From contig NZ_MDED01000035.1 of assembly GCF_002939885.1 (NCBI RefSeq), positions 1-36,231 on the forward strand: a DNA stretch of 36,231 bases. Direction: 5' to 3'. A program made the translations under genes and the position numbers. Below, one piece after another: positions 1 through 9,943 of this stretch (positions within the stretch are counted from its first letter, which is position 1; each line of letters opens with the position of its first letter). The stretch is from Xanthomonas cucurbitae. GTDB lineage: Bacteria; Pseudomonadota; Gammaproteobacteria; Xanthomonadales; Xanthomonadaceae. The notes beneath the pieces are model-generated. The model saw nothing but the letters and a program-made list of their open reading frames with translations. It was not told where the DNA came from and ran no database searches.

Positions 1-325
1 CTCCAGCCCAGACGCACATAGCCACTGCTGCGTTCGACATGCGTCACCAGCACGCCAGTGCCGCGCGATGGGCGGACCGTATCCAATTCCCATGCGCGTG
101 GCTACTGCCTTGACTGCGACGCTGGCGGGCGGTGCGGTGCGCCTGCTGGGCACGGTACGTTCCACTACTGGCATTACGATTGCGCGCGCGCTCGCGGCCA
201 ATCGTACTGGCATGACGGCCGAGCTGGCGGGCGATGTCCGCATTGGAGACAGAGAGATCACACCCCCAGGCAATCTGGTACCGTTCGTCCTGGGTCAGGT
301 GTCGATAGCGCATGTGCAACTCCAC
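1..325 (-). pseudogene. IS30-family transposase, internally deleted and truncated by the window edge
   Basis: The N-terminal part, read from a GTG at 325 (or ATG at 313), gives RYRHLTQDERYQIA followed by an HTH with ADIARQLGRHASTI. This is the DNA-binding start typical of IS30-family transposases. That frame stops near 44. From about position 92 down to 1 a second frame gives WELDTVRPSRGTGVLV and VERSSGYVRLGW, which matches the start of the IS30 DDE catalytic core with its first aspartate. The region that normally links the HTH to the core is missing, so the gene has lost an internal segment and the frame. The rest of the core lies outside the window. It is almost certainly inactive. It sits directly downstream of the effector gene, a common setting for mobile effectors. 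Confidence 0.75.
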
Positions 326-555
326 TTGGTCGTGTAGGGGCTCAGGCTACGACACCTGGCCCGCTACGTTATAGGACTGTTGCACTTCGCGGGCGAATCC
401 CCCCACCCACTGCCGTAAACGCGGCACTGGTACGCCAACCATCATCGACGCCCTGACGCTGCCGGGCTTACGCCGTCGGGTGAAGCAGCCCAGATGCGTA
501 TTGCAAGGGTGCCCGCTGGCAGGAGCGCATTGAAGCGAGCAAGGCGCATCCCTGT
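326..555. other. Intergenic remnant between IS30 fragment and effector gene
   Basis: No convincing gene is seen here. The first 30 or so bases beside the transposase start probably hold the IS30 terminal inverted repeat, but the other end is outside the window so this cannot be tested. A stretch near 375-395 (GACTGTTGCACTTCGCGGG) resembles the outer end of some insertion sequences. That is only a resemblance; no transposase reading frame accompanies it. Confidence 0.3.
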
Positions 556-3500
556 TCATTGCTTATCGCCCAAGGTGAGCTCGCCTTCGGCAATCGTCCC
601 GGGCACGCCATCGTCGCGAGCAGTGACCGTCACTGTCGCCATCACGGCAACCCGCGCCTCGTCACCCATAGAGCGCGCCCGCATCATGGTCTGCTCTGCG
701 GCACTGGTGTGTGCATCGATCTCGCGCAACGCATCGGCTTCTTCAACCAGCCAGGCGCGCAGGCCTTGCGCCAACGAGGCCAGAGCACCGATGCGATCGC
801 GCGTTTCGGCCCATTGCTGCCGCATTCTGTCCAGCTTGGTTTGAGCATCTTCAAGGGCCCTGACCGCCTCAACCTTGCGGGTTGTATCGTTCGCTGAAGC
901 ATCGGCGCTCGGCGGCTGCATTTGCAGTGCCTGCAGCCTCTGGCGTCGGGCCTCGACAACGCGCTCGGCGTCTTCGATCAACTCGCGCTCACGATCAGAC
1001 ACGCTCTGCAGATCATTTAGGCGACGCATTAGATCGTCCAACCTTTCGCCCACGTCGCGCAGTTGCGCCTCTTGCGCGTCATATGCTTCTTGGGTCCGAC
1101 GCAGGAGGGAATCGACCGCTTCAACCAGGCTGAACTCGCCTTGTGCAGCCTGCAGCAGGAATTCAAACGCATGCTGAGCGGCCGCAATGTCTTGCACCCT
1201 GCCAGGCTTGTCCATATGGTCGCGCAAGCGATGGTAAGCCTGGGCGAGCGCGTCATCGGCCTGTGTCACCGCGGCGCGATCAGCCTGCAGCGACGCAAGC
1301 ACCTGGCGCAAGCTCCACGGCGGCGCAATCGCCGCGACGGAGATGCCCTCGCCTGTTGGCGCAAGTCTGGCCAGTAGCCGGTCGATGCGTTCGCGTGCCT
1401 TAGCCTGTGTCGGGCCCAGCTTCTCCAGCAGGGCAGCGCAGGTGCGGCGCTGCTCATCAACGCGCTGGGTCTGTTGGTCCAAGCGGGTAAGTTCGCGGGT
1501 CAGTGCGCGCAGGTGCGGGCGATCCGGCAGCGTGCCCGCCTGCAGATACCGCTCGAAGGAAGCATCGCGCGCCTCCTGTAATCCTGGGCGGTCACCACGC
1601 GGAGAGACCGGGTCCGGTGGCGGAACCTGCGCCCGCTGAGCTTGACCAAGTGCCTGCACGCCGGCCTGCTGCAGGCGGTCCAGTGGACGGCGCAGCGCAC
1701 GCGCACCGGCTTCGAGGACTTCCGCCCCTTCGATGCGGTCGTACAGCCCGTAACGGAACTGAATCTCCGCCTCGAACAGCTGATGCGACGCCACTGAAGT
1801 TGACGCCACATTCAACAGCGGCAAGCCGACACGGCTGGTGACCGGATTCTCGTCGGTGTTGTGCACGGCGATGGCCGCAAGCCGGTACAGATCCGGCGAT
1901 TGCTGAGCAGCGATAAGAACGTCCTGCCAAGACATCTTGTCGCTGGACGCAGGCAACCCCAGTGCCGCTGCTGCTTGTGCATGCTGCCTGGCGACCAGCG
2001 CGTCGTTGATCGCCACCATGGCCTGCGGCCGCATCTCAAACACGAAGCGGACCTGATTGACATGCGGGATGTCCTTGAACCTGCGCAACACCTCGTCCAG
2101 GCCGGGAATCTTGCGTCGCATCTCGGCAACGTCGCGCATCTTCTCGCCCAGCGCGTAGTGGCCGATGGCGTGACTGACCACCGCATCCAGCGATTCGCGT
2201 CCGAACATGTTGATCTCCACACGGGCGCCGGGAATGACGCACGCCCGTTGCTGGATGGCTGCGGCGTCCTCCTGCCGCAGCTGATGCAGCAGGTCGACGA
2301 CCGACGCGCGCTCGGACGGCGTGCCGCCTGTCCATAACGATGCCGCCGCGGCATCGGTCGCATCCGCAGCCTGCGCCCGCTGTTGTGACAGGGCCTCCCC
2401 GGCCAGCGCCGCGCCGGCTTCGATGGCCAGTGCGTCGGGCCCCTGGATTCGTTGAAGCACGTTGCACAGCACGACGCTGCGCTCTTCCGGCGTGGCCGGA
2501 TACTCCATCGCGCCCAGTTCGGTGCTGCCTTCCGGAAAGATGGCCTTGAGCCGTGCACGCAACGTGTCCCATCCCTGCCGCGTCACCGGCTGCGCTGCAC
2601 GCGCATCAAGGGTGCGCTTGTAGCTGGCAGTGCCCAATAGCGCGCCTGTGCGCGCATTGTCCCGGAGCGCGTCGGTTGGCAACTGCACGTCGCTGGATGC
2701 CACGCGTACGCCTGCCAGCTGCAGCGAGCCGGCGCCAGTGATGGCATTGACCAGCCGCTTGAAATTGCGACCCAGTACCGATGTCAATGCGCCGCCAAGA
2801 TTGATGCCGGCATTGACCTCGGCGTTGATGCCGACACGACCCTGGAATTCCAGGCCGATGATGTCTTGCCAGGCGTGATCCAGATGCAATTCCATCTGGC
2901 TCCATTGCATACCTATCTGCGCCGTCACGCCGAACGGGAAAGACCCCACAACCGCGCTGCGCGGATTACCGGTGGCTGCACCAGGTGCGACAGGCTGTTT
3001 CACACCGAAGGGATGCCGCACTGCCAGTGGCTGCACGGTCAGGTTGACGTTGAGCGACGCGTTGATATTGGTTTCGAACAGATCCAGGCCGATCGCCCCA
3101 CCATCCACGCCAGCGCGTAACAGGCTGGTGGTATCGTCGGCGTGCCGGTCGAACAACAGTCTGGCGAATTCGGGGATGGTGTCCGGTGACAGGATGACGG
3201 CGGCACCCATGCCGTGTTGATAGCTCCCGCCCACCCCGAGATTTGCTGCGCCGCCCCAGGTTGCAGACACCGTTGGTGTCGAGTTGACATATACATGCCC
3301 GCCGGTTCCCGGTCCGGGACGAAGATCGATGCGCAGGCCTGCGCTTCCGGACGCGGTGGCTTTTGCGTGGCGCACGAAGAAGGCAACCAGGCCCGCATCG
3401 CCGTCCTTCGAATCGCCGATGCGCTCGACGCCCAACGCGTGGATGGCCTCCCCGCCCATACCGACATTGATCGGATTGACAAGCATCCATTGCGCCGACC

Positions 3501-6500
3501 CCAGCGAGCCGCGCAGTTCGGCCGAGCGCACCCGACTTGAGAAAAAGGTGCTGCGATTGAACAGGTCCTGCAGCACATCGATCATGCGCGAGGCCATTTC
3601 ATCCGGGGCGCTCCCCAACGGCAGGCCAAGACTCTTGAGCAGCTGTAGCTGGCGGGCGCTGCCGGGCGTGGTGACCTCCTGCCGAAATGTCGACACCACA
3701 TCATCGAATGCTTCCAATTCGCACCAGGACGACAACCCCAACTTGGCCAGCGTATGCAGCCCTGACTGCCGCCTGGCATCGGCTGCCTCCAGCGCCTGCG
3801 CGTCGGCAACGCCCAGCAGCGCGTTGTACTCGACCAGACCTGCGAGCAGGCAGGCACCGCGCAGCGCATTGGGCGCATCGGACGCGTTGGCGGCTTGATC
3901 CTTCTGGGCCGGCAAAGCGACCTGGAGGATTTTGAGTCGATGGCTAACCTCGCGCAACTCGGCAAGCAGCGCATGCTCGGTGTCGCTCAACGCCTGCGGA
4001 TGCAGCGCCGCGCCACCGGCCAGGGCAGCGATGCAACGGTCAAACGACGGCAGCAAGTCATCGTCTTTCTGGGCCACAACGCGTGTGACCGCAGAACGCG
4101 CCCGCCGCCAGAGTTCAGCGGCTCGATAACTGGCAGTCGAACTTGTGCGCTGGATGGCAGCCCCGTCCGCCATGGAAAAATCGGCGGCCAACGCACCTTC
4201 GCGGAATCCGATCTTGCGCAGATCGCGCAACAGCCCGGCTAAGGCCGTTCTGCGCAACGTCACCAGGTGAGCATGCTGGTCAGGCGAAAGTCCCTCAACC
4301 GGTTGGCGCGGAGACGCCGCATCGGCAATGCGCACCTCCGCCAGCACCGGCAACGTGTCGAACAGTTCCAGCGCAAGCGACTGCGCCTGCATCGCCTCTT
4401 GGCGGAAGCCGGCAAGCCGCTGTTGCTGCGGAGTGGGTGGCTGGGCCATGCCGGTCCATCCGGCCAAGGTGCGCACCGCACCGCCGACGATGTCTGCCAC
4501 CACTTGTGCGAGCGCGGTGGCCTGTGAGCGACCGCTCTCGACCAGGACCTGCGCATTTGAGTTCAAGCGCAACTGATCGGTGGACGTCGTGCCCAGCAAG
4601 GTCGTACTGATCGCTGCGTCGTGGTCGGGCGTACTGATCCGACTTGCCTGCTGCTGGTTTATATGGGCATTGGTACCGGATTGAGTACCGGCAGCAGCGA
4701 CTTCCTCAGGTGACGGAGACGCTGCAATGCGTGCCGCCAGGCGGGTGCCATCTGTATCCGTCATCGCTGGCAACACGGTGTGCCAGCCCGCGCCGAGCTG
4801 CACCTGGAGTTGCCCGGTACGCGTACTCCGCAGCCCACGCGGTGGCGGTAGCGTCTGTGGAAAGCTGATCTGTATCGCATCCCGCTGCCCGTTCTCGGCA
4901 AGCCGGCATAGCTGCACAGGCCCTTCGCGGGGATGGTCCAACGCATACAGCACATCGTCCAACCCGACCGCGATGGCCAGCGGGCGCTGCAGCGAGGGTA
5001 TCGGACTGCAGTTGCCTTCCGCCTCCACCTTGAGCAATGTTCCCGAAGCCGTCATCACCACCGCGCTGCGGTCTGCATGCACTGCCACCTGGACGAGCTC
5101 TTCGTTGAAATGGGCGATTGGCTTGCAGCGTACCTCCACCACGTCCGGCACCACGACGAGCGGCCCACCGGAAGGCGTGGTGGGCACCGCATCGGCCGCA
5201 AGCCAGGTGGTCCGCCCGGGAAGCATGATTTCGACCAGTTGCGGCGGCGCAGCCAGTAGCGCAAATACCGGCCGACGATCAACGAATCCACGCGGTCCGC
5301 TGTGCAACGAGACAACCCCGGTGAGTGGCGCGCCATCGGCAAGCGTCAACCGCTCCCATGGCTGGTCCGGCGCGGGCGAGTAGTGCAGCACCCCGTCCAG
5401 ATGTCCCAACCGGGCATGCCCATCCAGCACCACCTGCGACTGTATCGCCTCATCGGTGGGCAGCTGCAGTCCTTCGCTGCGCATCAGCAGAAGCGGACGG
5501 TCGAGCATCAACGCCGGCTGGAATCTCGCCTGCCCTGCCGGCCGTTGCAACGCGATGCGGTGCCCGGAGCTGTCTTCCAGCACAAGATGCACACTGTTGT
5601 CGGTGGCCAGCCCCATGGACGTGACCGCCCATCCCTGGGCGCGCTCCACCCGATCCGGCAGGGTCAGGCGCCGTGCAACAATCGGCCCGGTGCCGCGCAG
5701 ATCCGCCTCATACACACGCCCCTTGTCATCGAGCACCAACGCCGCCTCAACGTCAGGATGAGCCAGCGGCAGCAGATCGACCGGCAACGCAGGCGTCGAT
5801 TCGAACGCTGGGCCGCCAGGCACCGGACGCAACAACTCCAGCACCCGACCGGGGCTGTCCTCATCGCAGCGGCGCAGCACGCCATCATGGAGCATGCACG
5901 GCCTGCCAGCTGCATCGAAGCGCAACACGGCATGCTCGGGCAGGTTGTCGACACTGATGGAGATCTGCTCGCTGCCGGCACGCCAGCAATGTGGACCCGC
6001 CTGCATATACACCGCCCCATCGGCCTGCCGCCCGAGCATTCGGATATCTACGTGCGCACGGCATCTGGCGGGTAGCGGAACCGGTGCCCAACCCTGGCTC
6101 GCATCGGCACGATGCAGCTTGCTGGCACGATAGGTGAAGCATTGACCATCGGTCGCCTGCCAGATACCAGTCAGCAGGCCAATCGGTGGGTCGGTAAGCT
6201 GGCTGGCGACCTGATCGGCTGTTGGCGCCGTGCCGGTGCGATGTTCGACGTCCGGATGCACGGTCAATCCTGCGATCAGCAAACCCGGCGTTGTGGTGAA
6301 GAACGCTTCGTTGCGTGGCATCCGCGGGTCCTTGGGATCGGCCACATAGCGCAGCAGCCGTCCGCCGCCGCCTAGCGCCGATTCGCTCTGGATCGCCGGC
6401 CGACGCGCAAGCCACGCGTCGATCATGCGTGCGATATCGCGATCCGACGCCGAGGAGCCGTCCAACTGCACACCGGTACGTCGGCCATGCTGCGACAGGG

Positions 6501-6732
6501 AACTGTGCACGCGGACCTTAGCAACCGAGGTTCTGGACGCGCCTCGCCTTGCCGGCAAGGCGGCAAACGCAGGAGAAGTAGGCTCGGCGGAAGGCCCCTG
6601 CGGTGAGGGTGTGGTCGGCGCCGGTGCCTCGACCGACGCTGGCGTCGGCAGCGGCCGGGGCGCGCCCGTTGAAGCGATGAAGTCTGGCGTGGTCATCGAA
6701 CTATCCAAAAAGTAGGATGTTTGGTGAGGCAT
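556..6732 (-). CDS. xopAM: AvrE/DspE-family type III effector (XopAM-like)
   Basis: This very large protein (2058 aa) resembles the AvrE family of type III effectors, known in Xanthomonas as XopAM. Family members are delivered into plant cells, promote water-soaking and suppress defence; AvrE and DspE have been shown to form water- and solute-permeable membrane channels. The N-terminal 100 residues are rich in Pro, Ser, Ala and Thr, as in secretion signals. The N-terminal half has repeated short Gly/Trp-rich strands compatible with the family's predicted beta-propeller. Two WxxxE motifs typical of the family are intact: WCELE at W1003 and WSQME at W1277. Residues about 1740-1990 are strongly coiled-coil-like. 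The frame is open throughout. A TGA lies in frame 18 nt before the ATG at 6732, so translation starts there or at the ATG at 6696, which has a weak GGA upstream. A PIP-box promoter lies about 430 bp upstream. No dedicated chaperone gene is adjacent. Confidence 0.88.
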   Translation of the reverse strand: MPHQTSYFLDSSMTTPDFIASTGAPRPLPTPASVEAPAPTTPSPQGPSAEPTSPAFAALPARRGASRTSVAKVRVHSSLSQHGRRTGVQLDGSSASDRDIARMIDAWLARRPAIQSESALGGGGRLLRYVADPKDPRMPRNEAFFTTTPGLLIAGLTVHPDVEHRTGTAPTADQVASQLTDPPIGLLTGIWQATDGQCFTYRASKLHRADASQGWAPVPLPARCRAHVDIRMLGRQADGAVYMQAGPHCWRAGSEQISISVDNLPEHAVLRFDAAGRPCMLHDGVLRRCDEDSPGRVLELLRPVPGGPAFESTPALPVDLLPLAHPDVEAALVLDDKGRVYEADLRGTGPIVARRLTLPDRVERAQGWAVTSMGLATDNSVHLVLEDSSGHRIALQRPAGQARFQPALMLDRPLLLMRSEGLQLPTDEAIQSQVVLDGHARLGHLDGVLHYSPAPDQPWERLTLADGAPLTGVVSLHSGPRGFVDRRPVFALLAAPPQLVEIMLPGRTTWLAADAVPTTPSGGPLVVVPDVVEVRCKPIAHFNEELVQVAVHADRSAVVMTASGTLLKVEAEGNCSPIPSLQRPLAIAVGLDDVLYALDHPREGPVQLCRLAENGQRDAIQISFPQTLPPPRGLRSTRTGQLQVQLGAGWHTVLPAMTDTDGTRLAARIAASPSPEEVAAAGTQSGTNAHINQQQASRISTPDHDAAISTTLLGTTSTDQLRLNSNAQVLVESGRSQATALAQVVADIVGGAVRTLAGWTGMAQPPTPQQQRLAGFRQEAMQAQSLALELFDTLPVLAEVRIADAASPRQPVEGLSPDQHAHLVTLRRTALAGLLRDLRKIGFREGALAADFSMADGAAIQRTSSTASYRAAELWRRARSAVTRVVAQKDDDLLPSFDRCIAALAGGAALHPQALSDTEHALLAELREVSHRLKILQVALPAQKDQAANASDAPNALRGACLLAGLVEYNALLGVADAQALEAADARRQSGLHTLAKLGLSSWCELEAFDDVVSTFRQEVTTPGSARQLQLLKSLGLPLGSAPDEMASRMIDVLQDLFNRSTFFSSRVRSAELRGSLGSAQWMLVNPINVGMGGEAIHALGVERIGDSKDGDAGLVAFFVRHAKATASGSAGLRIDLRPGPGTGGHVYVNSTPTVSATWGGAANLGVGGSYQHGMGAAVILSPDTIPEFARLLFDRHADDTTSLLRAGVDGGAIGLDLFETNINASLNVNLTVQPLAVRHPFGVKQPVAPGAATGNPRSAVVGSFPFGVTAQIGMQWSQMELHLDHAWQDIIGLEFQGRVGINAEVNAGINLGGALTSVLGRNFKRLVNAITGAGSLQLAGVRVASSDVQLPTDALRDNARTGALLGTASYKRTLDARAAQPVTRQGWDTLRARLKAIFPEGSTELGAMEYPATPEERSVVLCNVLQRIQGPDALAIEAGAALAGEALSQQRAQAADATDAAAASLWTGGTPSERASVVDLLHQLRQEDAAAIQQRACVIPGARVEINMFGRESLDAVVSHAIGHYALGEKMRDVAEMRRKIPGLDEVLRRFKDIPHVNQVRFVFEMRPQAMVAINDALVARQHAQAAAALGLPASSDKMSWQDVLIAAQQSPDLYRLAAIAVHNTDENPVTSRVGLPLLNVASTSVASHQLFEAEIQFRYGLYDRIEGAEVLEAGARALRRPLDRLQQAGVQALGQAQRAQVPPPDPVSPRGDRPGLQEARDASFERYLQAGTLPDRPHLRALTRELTRLDQQTQRVDEQRRTCAALLEKLGPTQAKARERIDRLLARLAPTGEGISVAAIAPPWSLRQVLASLQADRAAVTQADDALAQAYHRLRDHMDKPGRVQDIAAAQHAFEFLLQAAQGEFSLVEAVDSLLRRTQEAYDAQEAQLRDVGERLDDLMRRLNDLQSVSDRERELIEDAERVVEARRQRLQALQMQPPSADASANDTTRKVEAVRALEDAQTKLDRMRQQWAETRDRIGALASLAQGLRAWLVEEADALREIDAHTSAAEQTMMRARSMGDEARVAVMATVTVTARDDGVPGTIAEGELTLGDKQ

Positions 6733-7132
6733 CGGTACGGTGACGCCTCAAATTGTGAAGTCCCAAGGACGTACGTCGCGATCAGACAGGCCTGTGGGTC
6801 CCTGACATTGCGCAAAGCGTGCGTCAGGCAAAGCATTCGGCTCGATCGGCGGTACTCAACCGGACGCGGGCAAACCCGAAGCACTTAGTGGCGCACTGAT
6901 GCACGACCAACTCATACCAACCGTCGGATCCCGCAAAGATGCGCGCTCACGCGAGCGTCGCTACCCCGATGGCGGGCATGCGATTGAACACAATCTCGCT
7001 ACCGCGCGTAACGCTGTTGTCCTGACGCCATTAAGCGCATGTCGCACTCCCTCCCAGAAGAAATGACACCTTGTCAGCATGTATGGTTGCCGGCGCGTCA
7101 GGCATCCAACGTACCGCCGTCTCGCCAGCAAG
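6733..7132 (-). other. Long untranslated leader of the effector gene
   Basis: No protein is recognised in the stretch between the PIP-box -10 element and the effector start. Reading frames here are short and unlike known proteins. It is best explained as a 5' leader of about 390 nt, unless a second start of transcription exists. Confidence 0.4.
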
Positions 7133-7193
7133 AATTTAGTGCGTGGAGGGTAGCGCGGCATTTCGAATGCGAAACGCTGCGCGAGATGGCGAA
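7133..7193 (-). promoter_or_regulatory. PIP box and -10 element (HrpX-dependent promoter)
   Basis: On the minus strand TTCGC (7193-7189) is followed after exactly 15 nt by TTCGC (7173-7169), then after exactly 30 nt by TAAATT (7138-7133). This is a perfect plant-inducible-promoter box with a correctly placed YANNNT -10 motif, as bound by HrpX. It points at the xopAM-like gene. Transcription should begin near 7126, giving a leader of about 390 nt before the ATG at 6732. Confidence 0.85.
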
Positions 7194-7252
7194 GCATGAC
7201 GTGGCTTGAGTTCCGACCTTGTTGGTAAGATCCGACCTGCGTCGCCCAATCC

Positions 7253-7309
7253 TACCGTGTCATTAAATTGGACAGATGCCTCTACACCTTCGTGTTTAAT
7301 GACACAGTA
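7253..7309. repeat. MITE-like or hairpin inverted repeat
   Basis: GTGTCATTAAA (7257-7267) is perfectly inverted at 7295-7305, and the match extends to CTAC/GTAG outside it with one mismatch. The arms are thus about 16 bp around a 27-nt centre. It begins 4 bp beyond the uvrA-like stop codon, so it could act as a terminator. The absence of a T-run and the AT-rich tips fit better with the fused ends of a small insertion element. Confidence 0.55.
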
Positions 7310-7312
7310 GGA

Positions 7313-9847
7313 CTAACCGATCCACTCTGCTAGAGATGCAGCGGTACGGCTGTGGGCCTGTTGCGCCACCTGCGCCGGCGTACCGGCAACCACCACCGTG
7401 CCACCGGCATCGCCCGCACCCGGGCCCATGTCCAGCACCCAGTCGCTGCTGGCAGCCACGCGCATATCGTGTTCGACCACGATCACCGTATTGCCCGCCT
7501 CCACCAGACCCTGCAACTGCGTCATCAAGGTGTCCACGTCGGCCGGATGCAGGCCGGTGGTGGGCTCGTCCAGTACGTAGACCGTGTCGCGCCGTTGGGC
7601 GCGTTGCAGCTCAGTGGCCAGCTTGATGCGCTGCGCCTCGCCGCCGGAGAGTTCGGTGGCCGGCTGGCCCAGCCGCAGATAGCCCAGCCCTACTTCGCGC
7701 AGCGCCTGCAACGGTCGCAGCACGCTGGCATCGTCGGCAAAGAACGTTGCGGCCTGGTCCACGGTCAGCTCCAGCACCTGGGCAATGGTGTGACCGCGTA
7801 GTTCGATCTCCAGCGTCTTGGCGTTATAGCGCGCGCCGTGGCAGGTGGGGCATGGCGCGTAGACGCTGGGCATGAACAGCAACTCCACCGACACCGAGCC
7901 CTCGCCTTCGCAGGTGGCGCAGCGGCCCTTGACGACGTTGAAGGAGAACTGCCCCGGGTCGTAGCGGCGGCGACGCGCGGCGGGCGTGGCCGCAAACAAT
8001 TTGCGGACCGGGTCGAACAAGCCGGTGTAGGTCGCCAGATTGGAGCGCGGCGTACGCCCGATCGGTTTTTGGTCCACGCGTACCAGCCGGCGCACCCGAT
8101 CCAGCCCGCCAACGATCGCACCCTCCACCGGCACCTGAGTGCCGCGCTCCAGCGGATCCAGCGCCTGCTCGTCTTCTGACTGTGATTGGCCCAGATGCGT
8201 GGCGAGCAGTTCCACCAGTGCCTGGCTAATCAACGACGACTTGCCCGAGCCGGACACGCCGGTGACGGTGGTGAACACCCCCAGCGGCAGATCCACATCC
8301 AGGCCACGCACGTTGTTGCGCGTGATGCCGCGCAACTGCAGCCAGTCACGGGCCTGCCGCGCATGGCGAGGCACCTGCGGCGGCGCACCGAACAGATAGC
8401 GCCGCGTGGACGATGCTTCCACCGTCTCCAGCCCGGCGGGCGGACCGCTGTACAGCACCTGCCCGCCATGCGCACCGGCGGCCGGGCCCACGTCCACGAT
8501 CCAGTCGGCGTGGCGGATCACGTCCACTTCGTGCTCGACCACGAAGACCGAATTGCCCGCCGCCTTGAGCTGGTCCAGCGCGCCCAGCAGCGCCTGCGCA
8601 TCGGCCGGGTGCAGGCCGGCCGATGGCTCGTCCATCACATACACCACGCCAAACAACTGCGAGCGGATCTGCGTGGCCAGCCGCAGCCGTTGCAGTTCGC
8701 CCGGCGACAGGGTGGGCGTGCTGCGCTCCAGGCTGAGATATCCCAGGCCAAGCGCCTGCACCACCGCGATGCGCGCGCGCAGATCCGCCGCGATGCGTTG
8801 CGCGGCGATGCGCTGTCCCGGATGATCGGCAATGCCCTTCTTCCTGCCCTGCATGCGTAGGTCGGCCTCTGCCGCCGGGCGCAGCAACTCGGCCACCTCG
8901 TCCAGCGGACGCCGCGACAATTCACCGATATCCAGCCCGGCAAAGGTGACCGACAGCGCTTCGCGCCGTAGCCGCTTGCCGTCGCATTGCGGGCATTGCG
9001 TGCTCACCAGGTACTGCGCCACGCGCTTTTTCATCTGCGCGCTTTGGGTGGTGGCAAAGGTGTGCAACACATAACGCCGCGCACTGGTGAAGGTGCCCAT
9101 GTAGCTTGGCGCTTCCTTGCGTTTGAGCGCGCGCTTGACCTCGTCCAGGTCGTAGCCGGCATACACCGGCACCACCGGCTGCTCGTCGGCGAACAGAATC
9201 CAGTCGCGGGTCTTCTTCGGCAGCTTGTGCCACGGCAGGTCCACGTCATGGCCCAGCGTGGTGAGGATGTCGCGCTGGTTCTGGCCGTGCCAGGCACCGG
9301 GCCAGGCCGCCACCGCGCGCTCGCGGATGCTCAGGCTGCGGTCCGGCACCATGGTCGCCTCGGTCGCGTCGTAGATGCGGCCCAGGCCGTGGCAGGTAGG
9401 GCAGGCACCGGCCGGCGTGTTCGGCGAGAACCCGTCCGCATAGATGATCTGCTGCCCCGGCGGATAGTGGCCGGCACGCGAGTACAGCATGCGCAGCGAA
9501 TTGGAGAGGGTGGTGACGCTGCCCACCGACGATCGCGTGCTTGGCGCACCGCGCGCCTGCTGCAGGGCCACCGCTGGCGGCAGCCCGTCGATGGCATCCA
9601 CTTCCGGCACGCCCACCTGGTCGATCAGGCGCCGCGCATAGGGCGAAATCGAATCCAGATAGCGCCGCTGCGCTTCGGCAAAGAGGGTACCGAACGCCAG
9701 CGACGACTTGCCCGAGCCGGACACCCCGGTGAACACCACCAGCGCATCGCGTGGAATATCCACATCCACATTCTTGAGGTTGTGCACGCGCGCGCCGCGC
9801 ACGTGCACCTGGCCGGAGGAAGCGGATGTTGCGTTGGACATGACCAT
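7313..9847 (-). CDS. UvrA-like ABC-ATPase (UvrA2-type excinuclease subunit A paralogue)
   Basis: This protein of about 844 aa has the two-ATPase architecture of UvrA: Walker [10 protein letters not shown] near residue 41 and again in the second half, ABC signatures [12 protein letters not shown] and [12 protein letters not shown], and Walker B motifs [14 protein letters not shown] and [13 protein letters not shown]. Cysteine pairs of the UvrA zinc modules are present ([30 protein letters not shown]). Housekeeping UvrA is about 940-1000 aa and carries an extra UvrB-binding/insertion region. This shorter form fits the UvrA2 class, linked to DNA damage tolerance or drug resistance. The longest frame starts at 9889, but family alignments begin near [15 protein letters not shown], so the ATG at 9847 (or 9841) is preferred. 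No strong ribosome site is seen. Which substrate it protects against cannot be told. Confidence 0.85.
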   Translation of the reverse strand: MVMSNATSASSGQVHVRGARVHNLKNVDVDIPRDALVVFTGVSGSGKSSLAFGTLFAEAQRRYLDSISPYARRLIDQVGVPEVDAIDGLPPAVALQQARGAPSTRSSVGSVTTLSNSLRMLYSRAGHYPPGQQIIYADGFSPNTPAGACPTCHGLGRIYDATEATMVPDRSLSIRERAVAAWPGAWHGQNQRDILTTLGHDVDLPWHKLPKKTRDWILFADEQPVVPVYAGYDLDEVKRALKRKEAPSYMGTFTSARRYVLHTFATTQSAQMKKRVAQYLVSTQCPQCDGKRLRREALSVTFAGLDIGELSRRPLDEVAELLRPAAEADLRMQGRKKGIADHPGQRIAAQRIAADLRARIAVVQALGLGYLSLERSTPTLSPGELQRLRLATQIRSQLFGVVYVMDEPSAGLHPADAQALLGALDQLKAAGNSVFVVEHEVDVIRHADWIVDVGPAAGAHGGQVLYSGPPAGLETVEASSTRRYLFGAPPQVPRHARQARDWLQLRGITRNNVRGLDVDLPLGVFTTVTGVSGSGKSSLISQALVELLATHLGQSQSEDEQALDPLERGTQVPVEGAIVGGLDRVRRLVRVDQKPIGRTPRSNLATYTGLFDPVRKLFAATPAARRRRYDPGQFSFNVVKGRCATCEGEGSVSVELLFMPSVYAPCPTCHGARYNAKTLEIELRGHTIAQVLELTVDQAATFFADDASVLRPLQALREVGLGYLRLGQPATELSGGEAQRIKLATELQRAQRRDTVYVLDEPTTGLHPADVDTLMTQLQGLVEAGNTVIVVEHDMRVAASSDWVLDMGPGAGDAGGTVVVAGTPAQVAQQAHSRTAASLAEWIG

Positions 9848-9943
9848 CAAACCGGAATCGACAAGGCCCCAGCCTAGCGCGGCAGGCATGCAGCCAACGT
9901 CAGTGCGCGCGGTCGGTTATTGCAGATGCGTTGCGGGGTTAGC

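Noticed and set aside
6961..7197. 78-codon ORF on the minus strand upstream of xopAM, considered as a chaperone gene
   Set aside because: It begins upstream of the PIP box and spans the promoter, has a basic, unnatural composition and no resemblance to type III chaperones.
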